Below are positions 1 to 6,158 of a DNA stretch of 7,873 bases, in pieces. The notes under the pieces were generated by a model. That model searched no databases, was not told where the DNA came from, and saw only the letters and a program-made list of their open reading frames with translations. The stretch is taken from assembly GCA_016278585.1 (NCBI GenBank), contig JADQBO010000281.1, forward strand, positions 1 through 7,873. The letters are read 5' to 3'. Position numbers and translations under genes: made by a program. This stretch comes from Desulfosporosinus sp. (GTDB lineage: Bacteria > Bacillota > Desulfitobacteriia > Desulfitobacteriales > Desulfitobacteriaceae). Each line of letters begins with the position of its first letter. The first letter of the stretch is position 1.

Positions 1-272
1 TACTCTTCTAAGGGAATAACTTCTGTGTGGAATGCAGTAATAAAATTTTCATTATTAATTATTTGCTCAATCATAGCTTGTTTCTCGTCTTTTGTGTACT
101 CGTAATAGATTGGATTAAGATCCCATTCGTTTTTTGTAGGATAGTAACGCAGATTTGCTCTGACTGTTTTTTCTGTCTCATTGTCCTTGAAGACCAAAGT
201 TAACGCGTAATTGTTAAAACTGTATTCATTATCAACACTTGACCCGTTAACCATAATACTAGAAATCTTCAT
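1..272 (-). CDS. Hypothetical protein, N-terminal 90 codons (3' end outside window)
   Basis: I do not recognise this protein. An ATG at 272-270 opens a frame that stays free of stops for 90 codons and 2 bases to the left edge. A strong GGGAGG ribosome-binding site lies at 282-287, 9 nt before the ATG. The protein begins MKISSIMVNGSSVDNEYSF and continues with a polar, Asn/Tyr/Glu/Lys-rich stretch. It shows alternating hydrophobic residues compatible with beta strands (residues 20-45) and then a probable helix (KDEKQAMIEQIINN, residues 61-74). No signal peptide, membrane segment or cysteine is visible, so a small cytosolic protein is likely. It lies 99 nt downstream of parC on the same strand, with no clear terminator between. 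The coding strand looks more AT-rich than parC, which might mean separate origin, but no measurement was made. Confidence that it is a real gene rests on the open frame plus the ribosome-binding site. Confidence 0.72.
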   Translation of the reverse strand, partial: MKISSIMVNGSSVDNEYSFNNYALTLVFKDNETEKTVRANLRYYPTKNEWDLNPIYYEYTKDEKQAMIEQIINNENFITAFHTEVIPLEE

Positions 273-277
273 CTCGA

Positions 278-359
278 TATACCTCCCACAAAGCTCACTT
301 TGATTATATTATGTTGATTCATTTACTTATTATTCAGATGAACTTGCATGGGAGGTATA
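278..359 (-). promoter_or_regulatory. Possible anti-Shine-Dalgarno hairpin ahead of the 272..1 gene
   Basis: The 11-nt arm TATACCTCCCA (minus strand, 359-349) is exactly complementary to TGGGAGGTATA (minus strand, 288-278), which contains the ribosome-binding site of the gene starting at 272. Two further pairs inward (348 with 289, 347 with 290) are G-U wobbles in minus-strand RNA and A-C mismatches in plus-strand RNA. The helix of 13 pairs therefore favours minus-strand RNA. The loop is about 56 nt and AT-rich. The arm starts only 12 nt after the parC stop codon. The complementarity is seen directly; a role in blocking translation on read-through transcripts is inference. Confidence 0.4.
303..308 (-). 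promoter_or_regulatory. Candidate -10 box (TATAAT) for the 272..1 gene
   Basis: A perfect TATAAT reads on the minus strand 30 nt before the ATG at 272. Transcription from it would begin near 296, giving a short leader of about 24 nt that still contains the GGGAGG site. No recognisable TTGACA-like -35 hexamer lies 16-18 nt upstream, and the region is AT-rich, so a chance match is quite possible. Confidence 0.3.
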
Positions 360-371
360 ATTGATTACACT

Positions 372-2792
372 CTATATTATCCCCACTGCGTAATCATTCA
401 GTAACACAGGGATCCATTGCAACCCTGCTTTTGTACGAGACTCTACCCTAACGTTCTTCATTTCAAGTCTAGTGACGATTCCGCTAAGTTGTATCACGTT
501 TAATACGTCATCATCTTTGGCATGCCTAACCCCAACAATAAAACCTGTACCCACTGAGTCTACCTTGCCAATGGCAATTCCTTTTCCTGCACGACCTTGT
601 GGTTTGTATTCTTCTAGGGATGTCCGTGTTACGAATCCTCGTTGTGTAACCGTAACTAAATCACCTAAAGGATTTTCTTTCGAACTAGTCAGCATCAACG
701 CATCTACAATCCAATCTTTATTACCTAAAGACATCCCCTTAACACCCCGTGATTTTCGTCCCATGGGGTTAATTTCCGTCTCTTGGAATCGAATCGATTG
801 CCCTTTATATGTAGCCAAAAATAATTCTCCTTGACCATCGCTAAGGAATACTTTGACGACAGTATCCCCCCCTTTAAGCCCTATGGCTTCCGAAGATCGA
901 GCATTTATAAAATCGCTCACCGGGCTCCGCATAACTTGTCCATCCTTAGTAACGAAGACAAAGTATAACTTTTCAGTGGCATCTTTAATAGGAAGAGTAG
1001 ACACTACACTTTCACCTATAGGCAATCTGAATAGATTGGTCAGGGGCCCCCCTTTATCTTTATTTTTCCCTTCAGGAACTGTTTTAGCGTTAATAGTATA
1101 AAATTTTCCTGTTTGGGTGAAAAAATATAGGGTATCCTTGTTAGTACAAGTGATCCGCTCCTTTAAAGTATCTCCATCCTTAAAAGAACAAACAAGGGTG
1201 CTATCTTTCTTGGTTTTCGTTTGGAACGGGATTCGTTTAATGAAACCATTCGTAGTAACCATAACCTGAAATAAACTTTCGGGTTCTACAAAGGAACTAA
1301 GATCGATCTGATCCCTCATTTCCTCAGGCAAAATAAGAGTTCGCCGATCATCACCGTACTTATCAGCGATGTCTTTAAGTTCCTTTTTAATAATGTCATA
1401 AACCTTGTTTACATCAGCCAGAATGCTTTCTAACTGAGTGATAAGTTTAATGGCATCTGTATGTTCTTTAATAATACCGTCTAATTCAAAGTTTGTTAAA
1501 TTCTGAAGTTTCATATCTAAAATAGCTTGGGCCTGGATCTCGGAAAGTTCGAAACGAGTAATAAGCGAAGCCTTAGCTATAGAAGGGGTTTTACTAGCGC
1601 GTATAAGGGCAATCACTTCGTCCAGGTTATTAATGGCAATAACTAAGCCTTCTAGGATATGCGCTTTTAAACGAGCCTTTTCTAAGTCAAATTCCGTACG
1701 TTTTGTGACAACGATTTTTCGATGTTCAATAAAAGCGGCATTAATCTCTTTTAGACCCAGAACCTTCGGAGTACCTTCTGCCGTAATCACTAAGTTAATA
1801 ATCCCAAATGTATCCTCCAGTTGAGTATGTTTATAAAGAAGACGTAAAACCCTCAGCGGATCGACCTCTTTACGGCATTCAACCACAAGACGGATTCCCT
1901 CTCGATCAGACTCATCCCTGACCTCACTAATCCCTTCGATTTTACCCGAATCAGACAATATTTCAATCTTGGCCGCCAGGGTCGATTTGTTAACTTGATA
2001 AGGAATCTCGGTAATAAGAATTAAGCTCTTGCCGTTTTTACCTTGCTCAATCAATGCCTTACCACGCATCGTTACTTTTCCGCGTCCTGTTTTATAGGCA
2101 TTAACAATACCCTCCGTACCAATAATTAGCCCACCAGTGGGGAAGTCCGGACCATTTACGATTTCTAAGAGTTCATCAACCGTAACCAGAGGGTTATCTA
2201 TTTGATATATCACACCTGCTGTGACTTCTCTCAAGTTATGAGGAGGGATATTTGACATCATGCCAACTGCAATCCCCGATCCTCCATTAACTAAAAGATT
2301 AGGAAAAGGGCTTGGAAGTACGACGGGTTCTTTGAGCCGTTGATCATAGTTTTCCTTAAAAAGAACCGTATTTTTCTCTATATCCTGAGTCATGAGCTGG
2401 GATAAATGCGTCATTCTCATCTCAGTGTAACGCATAGCAGCAGCATTGTCCCCATCGATTGAACCAAAATTCCCCTGACCATCTACCATAGGGTAACGTG
2501 TTGCCCAGGGTTGTGCCATGCGAACTGCTGATTCATAAATGGATGAGTCACCATGGGGATGGTATTTCCCCATGCAGTCCCCAACTAACCGCGCTGACTT
2601 ACTATAGGGCTTGTCCAGGTGCATTCCTATTTCGTCCATGGAAAATAGGATTCTACGATGAACAGGCTTGAGCCCGTCCCTAACATCAGGAACAGCCCGC
2701 TGTAAAATAACATGTTTAGAATACCCTAAAAACGATTCCGGTAAGACGTCTTCGAGTGGACGCTGGATGATATTGTCTTCTGTTATACTCAT
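372..2792 (-). CDS. parC: DNA topoisomerase IV subunit A (ParC-type; GyrA/ParC family)
   Basis: This is the DNA-breaking and rejoining subunit of a type II topoisomerase; with ParE it decatenates and relaxes DNA. At 806 residues it has full family length. The winged-helix/tower core (about 1-490) carries HPHGD (78-82) and the catalytic Arg121-Tyr122 in AAAMRYTE. The quinolone-determining positions keep Ser83 and an acidic Glu87 (E. coli GyrA numbering coincides), so no classical resistance change is seen. A coiled-coil/gate section includes ILDMKLQNLT (424-433). The C-terminal beta-pinwheel (about 505-806) shows six G-x-x-x-[RT] blade repeats near 516, 562, 618, 664, 718 and 771. The canonical GyrA box expected in the first blade is absent (TKTKKDST, 525-532), which argues for ParC rather than GyrA, although QGRAGKG occurs in the fifth blade (732-738). 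The ATG has AGGGGGG (2802-2808) 9 nt upstream. It lies 20 nt after parE, so the two are surely cotranscribed. It could be annotated gyrA in some databases. Confidence 0.93.
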   Translation of the reverse strand: MSITEDNIIQRPLEDVLPESFLGYSKHVILQRAVPDVRDGLKPVHRRILFSMDEIGMHLDKPYSKSARLVGDCMGKYHPHGDSSIYESAVRMAQPWATRYPMVDGQGNFGSIDGDNAAAMRYTEMRMTHLSQLMTQDIEKNTVLFKENYDQRLKEPVVLPSPFPNLLVNGGSGIAVGMMSNIPPHNLREVTAGVIYQIDNPLVTVDELLEIVNGPDFPTGGLIIGTEGIVNAYKTGRGKVTMRGKALIEQGKNGKSLILITEIPYQVNKSTLAAKIEILSDSGKIEGISEVRDESDREGIRLVVECRKEVDPLRVLRLLYKHTQLEDTFGIINLVITAEGTPKVLGLKEINAAFIEHRKIVVTKRTEFDLEKARLKAHILEGLVIAINNLDEVIALIRASKTPSIAKASLITRFELSEIQAQAILDMKLQNLTNFELDGIIKEHTDAIKLITQLESILADVNKVYDIIKKELKDIADKYGDDRRTLILPEEMRDQIDLSSFVEPESLFQVMVTTNGFIKRIPFQTKTKKDSTLVCSFKDGDTLKERITCTNKDTLYFFTQTGKFYTINAKTVPEGKNKDKGGPLTNLFRLPIGESVVSTLPIKDATEKLYFVFVTKDGQVMRSPVSDFINARSSEAIGLKGGDTVVKVFLSDGQGELFLATYKGQSIRFQETEINPMGRKSRGVKGMSLGNKDWIVDALMLTSSKENPLGDLVTVTQRGFVTRTSLEEYKPQGRAGKGIAIGKVDSVGTGFIVGVRHAKDDDVLNVIQLSGIVTRLEMKNVRVESRTKAGLQWIPVLLNDYAVGII

Positions 2793-2812
2793 TGGGTATA
2801 TCCCCCCTAAAA

Positions 2813-4726
2813 CTACATATCATCGCCAGTAAAGACAATGTTTTCCATCATAAACTCTCGTCGTGGCTCTACTTGTTCACTCATAAGGATCCTAAGCTTA
2901 CGCTCCGCTTCAAGAGTGTCATCTATCGTCACCTGGATCATGCGCCGATTAACTGGATTCAAGGTAGTCTCCCAAAGTTGTTCAGGATTCATTTCACCAA
3001 GGCCTTTGTAACGTGAAATCTTAGCTGTTTTTCCTAAATCCTTGAGTTCTTTCTTGAGTTCACGCTCATCAAAGGCATAACGTATAATTTTGCCTCGTTC
3101 CTTTTCTACTTTATACAAAGGAGATTGAGCAATATAGACCCTACCGCTAAGAATAAGTGGTTTCATATATCTATAGAAAAAAGTCAACAGTAGACAACGA
3201 ATATGTGCTCCATCGATATCGGCATCCGTCATAATACATACACGAGCATAATTTCCTTTTTCCAAATCAAATTCTTTGCCGATTCCTGAGCCAACCGCGG
3301 TAATGATACTTCTAATTTCTTCATTTTCTAAGACCTTATCTATCTTAGCACGATAGGTATTAATGACCTTCCCTCGCAGCGGAAGAATGGCCTGGAAACG
3401 TCGATCACGTCCCATTTTTGCTGACCCGCCTGCACTGTCTCCCTCGACAAGAAAAAGCTCATTACGAGATCTATCCCTCCCGCTACAAGCGGCAAGTTTA
3501 CCACTGAGTGCCTTGACCTCCGCATCTCGAGCTTTCTTTTTTAGCTCCTTTGCTTTCTTTGCAGCGAGTCTAAGAAGGCAAGTTGTCAACGTCCGATTAA
3601 TCACGTCTTTAGCAATTAAAGTATTTTTTTCAAAGAAATGATTGATTCCCTCATTTGTTAAAGACTGAACAACGCCCTCGACTTCCATATTGGAAAGTTT
3701 TGTTTTAGTCTGTCCTTCAAATTGAGGATCTTTAACTTTAAGCGAAAGTACACACAATAAACCATCTTTAAGGTCATCCCCAATTAGATTTTCATCCTTT
3801 TTAAAGAGATTGTTTTTTCGTGCGTAATTATTAAAGACTTTGGTTAACGCAGTTCGGAATCCCGACTCATGGGTTCCGCCCTCTTCTGTAGGAATATTGT
3901 TAACATAAGAGTGTAGTGATTCATCATCTCCGTCATTATATTGGATGGCACATTCCACAATTACATCGTCTTTTTCCCCTTTAAAATATATCGGTTTCTT
4001 CTGTACTGACAAATAGCTTGATTCTTTCATTAAATGCTCCACAAAGCCGATGATACCATTTTGGGAAGAAAAGGTCTCGGATTTAGTTTCCCCACGTTGG
4101 TCAATTAAGTTAATCGTTAGTCCACTATTAAGAAAAGAGAGCTCCATTAAACGACTTCTTAAGGTATCGTATTTAAAATTTGTTGTTTCTTTGAAAATAA
4201 GTGGATCGGGTTTAAACGTAACGATTGTTCCTGTACCTTTGATATTTTTTCTTATTGTAAGTAAATCCGACTTGAGCTGACCCCCATTGATATACTCAAC
4301 ACGGTAAAGTTTGCCGTTTCTTTTTATATCAACGGTTAAATAACCGCATAAGGCATTGACCACACTTGCTCCAACGCCATGCAAGCCTCCTGATGTTTTA
4401 TAGGTATCTCCGCTAAATTTACCCCCGGCATGTAACGTTTCAAAGGCTAATCTTACGGCCGTGATTTTTTTTTCAGGGTGTATGTCAACTGGAATCCCAC
4501 GTCCATTGTCTTCGATAGTCACAGATCCATCTATATTAAGAGTTACTGTAATGCTGTCACAAAATCCAGCCCCAGCCTCATCAATGGCATTATCGATGAT
4601 TTCATAAGCTAGATGGTGAAGTCCTCTGCTTCCGGTAGAACCGATATACATGCCAGGACGTTTCCGGACCGCCTCTAGCCCTTCTAAGACCTGGATAGAT
4701 TCTGCGTTATATTGCTTTGCCGACAA
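2813..4726 (-). CDS. parE: DNA topoisomerase IV subunit B (ParE-type; GyrB/ParE family)
   Basis: This is the ATPase and TOPRIM subunit of the type II topoisomerase formed with the adjacent ParC. The GHKL ATPase domain shows EIIDNAIDE (42-50), DNGRGIP (73-79) and GGLHGVGASVVNALC (113-127). The transducer domain carries QTKTKL (339-344), whose lysine contacts the ATP gamma-phosphate. The TOPRIM domain has EGDSAGG (428-434) and DADIDG (501-506), the Mg-binding acidic residues. The C-terminal end reads ISRYKGLGEMNPEQLWETT and PRREFMMEN. ParE rather than GyrB is favoured by YKTSGG (GyrB usually has YKVSGG), by RDRSRNELFLVEGDSAGGSAK, which matches Bacillus ParE as I remember it, and by the ParC-like partner. 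Length, 637 residues, is normal. The start is TTG (4726-4724): no in-frame ATG exists nearby, the conserved N-terminus IQVLEGLEAVRKRPGMYIGS starts at residue 11, and AAGGAAGTG sits 8 nt upstream. An unusual residue is Arg92 before LHAGGKF, where GyrB/ParE normally have Glu. Confidence 0.94.
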   Translation of the reverse strand: MSAKQYNAESIQVLEGLEAVRKRPGMYIGSTGSRGLHHLAYEIIDNAIDEAGAGFCDSITVTLNIDGSVTIEDNGRGIPVDIHPEKKITAVRLAFETLHAGGKFSGDTYKTSGGLHGVGASVVNALCGYLTVDIKRNGKLYRVEYINGGQLKSDLLTIRKNIKGTGTIVTFKPDPLIFKETTNFKYDTLRSRLMELSFLNSGLTINLIDQRGETKSETFSSQNGIIGFVEHLMKESSYLSVQKKPIYFKGEKDDVIVECAIQYNDGDDESLHSYVNNIPTEEGGTHESGFRTALTKVFNNYARKNNLFKKDENLIGDDLKDGLLCVLSLKVKDPQFEGQTKTKLSNMEVEGVVQSLTNEGINHFFEKNTLIAKDVINRTLTTCLLRLAAKKAKELKKKARDAEVKALSGKLAACSGRDRSRNELFLVEGDSAGGSAKMGRDRRFQAILPLRGKVINTYRAKIDKVLENEEIRSIITAVGSGIGKEFDLEKGNYARVCIMTDADIDGAHIRCLLLTFFYRYMKPLILSGRVYIAQSPLYKVEKERGKIIRYAFDERELKKELKDLGKTAKISRYKGLGEMNPEQLWETTLNPVNRRMIQVTIDDTLEAERKLRILMSEQVEPRREFMMENIVFTGDDM

Positions 4727-4734
4727 GACCAGTT

Positions 4735-4743
4735 CACTTCCTT
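4735..4743 (-). promoter_or_regulatory. Ribosome-binding site fixing the TTG start of parE
   Basis: AAGGAAGTG reads on the minus strand with one mismatch to the ideal AAGGAGGTG. It ends 8 nt before the TTG at 4726-4724. No ATG or GTG in the same frame lies nearby, so this site decides the start. Confidence 0.75.
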
Positions 4744-4817
4744 AGATTCTCATTTAGTTGATGGCCTACCGCCAATAAGTAGATTATCACCTACTAAGCC
4801 ACTTTGTCTAGGTTACT

Positions 4818-4846
4818 TATATATCTCTTCAAAAATTTAACAACAA
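4818..4846 (-). promoter_or_regulatory. Sigma-A-type promoter for parE-parC
   Basis: On the minus strand TTGTTG (4846-4841) and TATATA (4823-4818) are separated by exactly 17 nt (4840-4824). Each hexamer matches four of six consensus bases (TTGACA and TATAAT). The predicted start of transcription is near 4811, leaving a leader of about 85 nt before the TTG. It lies in the 169-nt gap between usp and parE. No intrinsic terminator was seen after usp, so read-through from the HPP-usp unit is also possible. Confidence 0.5.
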
Positions 4847-4895
4847 AATTATCAGAAACACTTGGAACAACGATATACAAAACTTACAAGCAATG

Positions 4896-5324
4896 TCATA
4901 CTTTCACGATCATAACCGGACATTCTGCTTTAACTAAAACACGTTGGCTCACGCTTCCCAACAGGGATCCGGCGATCGGTCCATATCCTCGATTGCCCAT
5001 AACCACGAGCTCTACTTGTTCCTTCTTAATTTCTTCAAGGATTGTAACCACTGGATGTCCGGGAATTAGTTTCTTTTCGACAGTTACTGCCCCCAAGGCA
5101 ATTTCAGCCATAGTTGCTGTCAAAACCTCTCCCCCATAAATGTTCATTTCTTCCTGAGGAACGCTAATTCCACCCGATAATGTATAACCCAAAGCCTCTG
5201 GCGTAAAAATAACGTGCAGAAGAATGATTCGGGAACCATACTTCTTTGCTAATTCCAAGGCCATCTTAAAAGCATGTTTGGCTGGTTCCGAAGCGTCGGT
5301 TGGAACTAAAATATTCTTAAACAT
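4896..5324 (-). CDS. Universal stress protein, UspA family (single domain)
   Basis: This is a 142-residue single-domain Usp, a cytosolic nucleotide-binding alpha/beta protein that usually acts as a dimer in stress or energy-limited states. The N-terminal strand MFKNILVPTDASEPA carries the conserved Asp10. The ATP-binding signature G-2x-G-9x-G-S is intact: Gly110, Gly113, then Gly123-Ser124 (GNRGYGPIAGSLLGSVS). The C-terminal strand CPVMIVKV is typical. I chose the ATG at 5324 because AAAGGAG (5335-5341) lies 10 nt upstream and the family's first strand begins right there. A longer frame from a TTG at 5369 would add 15 non-conserved residues and overlap the HPP gene. It follows the HPP gene by 35 nt, so the two are probably cotranscribed. 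The intact signature suggests the ATP-binding subgroup; the exact process it serves cannot be told. Confidence 0.92.
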   Translation of the reverse strand: MFKNILVPTDASEPAKHAFKMALELAKKYGSRIILLHVIFTPEALGYTLSGGISVPQEEMNIYGGEVLTATMAEIALGAVTVEKKLIPGHPVVTILEEIKKEQVELVVMGNRGYGPIAGSLLGSVSQRVLVKAECPVMIVKV

Positions 5325-5334
5325 TCTTGTTAAG

Positions 5335-5341
5335 CTCCTTT
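5335..5341 (-). promoter_or_regulatory. Ribosome-binding site deciding the usp start
   Basis: AAAGGAG on the minus strand, 10 nt before the ATG at 5324-5322. It lies inside the longer reading frame that begins at 5369 and so argues for the shorter 142-residue protein. Confidence 0.75.
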
Positions 5342-5359
5342 CTATGATCTTGTAGTGAA

Positions 5360-5950
5360 CTAATACCAATACCTTGGGTAATGTCGATTGGGGGACAAGT
5401 TGTTGACAAGCATCCCGGTTACTACCAATATTACTGCACCTGCCATAATAGGAGTTAAAATATAACTCGGTTGAGCTTGACTCAACACTGCGAATAGAGC
5501 AGTTGCCCCTCCTGGCGGATGAGTAGTCTTAGTTAGTAGCATAATGAGTAAAGCTAGAGCTGTTCCCAAAGCAGGGGACCACCATGTTAAACCAAAGATC
5601 ATTACGGTAGTTACGGCCGCCGCTGCTGAAAGAGTATGTCCAAAAATAACATTACGAGGTTGGGCCATAGGAGCATCGGGAGTACCAAAAATCAACACCG
5701 CAGATGCACCAAAGGATGCAACGATAAGTATATCAAACTTGTTCCATAATAAAACGATAATTGTTATCCCTAGCAGTGTTCCAAGCACGGAAAGAATGAT
5801 ATCTAAGGGCACTGGTGCTACTAATGGAGTTGTCCTCTTGAAACCCTTCATTTTAGTTATGTACCGAATGATCAAGGCGGGTTTCTTGGGTATGAATGTT
5901 TCCGAATTGGAGGTCTCTTCAATTTCCTTCGATTTTATCACTACCGGCAT
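5360..5950 (-). CDS. HPP-family integral membrane protein
   Basis: This 196-residue protein belongs to the HPP family, named for its conserved His-Pro-Pro motif, seen here as THPPGGATAL (143-152). A second family block reads SFGASAVLIFGTPDAPMAQPRNVIFGH (79-105). A polar N-terminal tail (1-45, positively charged at 22-39) precedes about four to five membrane segments, near 49-69, 72-90, 105-124, 126-141 and 161-182; the loop with HPP sits between the last two. Plant and cyanobacterial members have been reported to transport nitrite, but most bacterial members are uncharacterised, so a small-anion transport role is inference. No CBS domain follows, unlike some fused relatives. The ATG has AGGAGTG (5959-5965) 8 nt upstream. 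The downstream neighbour is a Usp at 35 nt, which suggests a shared stress or energy-related unit. A strong hairpin upstream (6050-6092) separates it from the Fe-S protein gene. Confidence 0.9.
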   Translation of the reverse strand: MPVVIKSKEIEETSNSETFIPKKPALIIRYITKMKGFKRTTPLVAPVPLDIILSVLGTLLGITIIVLLWNKFDILIVASFGASAVLIFGTPDAPMAQPRNVIFGHTLSAAAAVTTVMIFGLTWWSPALGTALALLIMLLTKTTHPPGGATALFAVLSQAQPSYILTPIMAGAVILVVTGMLVNNLSPNRHYPRYWY

Positions 5951-5984
5951 CTAATAATCACTCCTAGCAAATTCTATTACATTA

Positions 5985-6022
5985 ATTATAACTCTAATTT
6001 CGCTAAGAAGGTGTTACTAACA
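5985..6022 (-). promoter_or_regulatory. Candidate promoter/operator for the HPP-usp unit
   Basis: A perfect TATAAT (minus strand, 5990-5985) lies 34 nt before the HPP ATG. No TTGACA-like hexamer is present 16-18 nt upstream. Instead a perfect palindrome around one central base, TGTTA-G-TAACA on the minus strand, occupies 6012-6022, centred about 39 nt before the predicted transcription start near 5978. This geometry resembles activator-dependent promoters, but the sequence does not match an operator I can name, and short palindromes are common in AT-rich DNA. Confidence 0.3.
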
Positions 6023-6049
6023 TCACACTATTATTCTTATAAGTCCAGA

Positions 6050-6092
6050 ACTAAAAGCCTATTTCTTGTTAGACCAGAAACAGGCTTTTAGT
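6050..6092 (-). terminator. Hairpin terminator after the Fe-S protein gene
   Basis: Two 17-nt arms (6050-6066 and 6076-6092) enclose a 9-nt loop, with outer halves ACTAAAAGCCT and AGGCTTTTAGT. The single non-Watson-Crick position (6061 with 6081) is G-U in minus-strand RNA and A-C in plus-strand RNA. This fits use as a minus-strand signal for the gene ending at 6159. The U tract is short and partly inside the stem (CUUUUAGU), so it is not a textbook terminator. It lies 67 nt after the stop codon and upstream of the HPP gene start. Confidence 0.7.
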
Positions 6093-6158
6093 CTTAATAT
6101 CCTTTAAGTTTCACTGTAACAGTACCTAAAAAATTCAGTAGTATTTATTGATTCTCAG

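Noticed and set aside
472..1101. Plus-strand frames inside parC
   Set aside because: They are antisense shadows of a long, well-conserved coding region.
372..4726. Naming the pair gyrB-gyrA (DNA gyrase)
   Set aside because: The first-blade GyrA box is missing and the B subunit has ParE-like segments (YKTSGG, RNELFLVEGDSAGGSAK). dnaA/recF neighbours usual for clostridial gyrase are also absent. The alternative remains possible and is stated in the entries.
4778..4795. Small hairpin (AGTAG/CTACT, 8-nt loop) in the parE leader as a riboswitch or attenuator
   Set aside because: A five-pair stem without U tract or conserved core is too weak; no known riboswitch class is recognisable in the 85-nt leader.
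4727..4895. Intrinsic terminator after usp
   Set aside because: The gap contains T-rich stretches on the minus strand but no GC-rich stem directly before them.
4804..5139. 111-codon plus-strand frame covering part of the usp-parE gap
   Set aside because: It runs antisense to usp over most of its length, covers the parE promoter, has no ribosome-binding site that I can see and resembles no family.
5325..5369. Longer Usp start at 5369 (157 residues)
   Set aside because: It would start at TTG, overlap the end of the HPP gene and add residues unlike the family. A good ribosome-binding site and ATG exist at 5324.
5544..5954. 136-codon open frame on the plus strand
   Set aside because: It is the mirror of the HPP gene; the minus-strand frame has the family motifs and a ribosome-binding site, and this one has no recognisable protein content.
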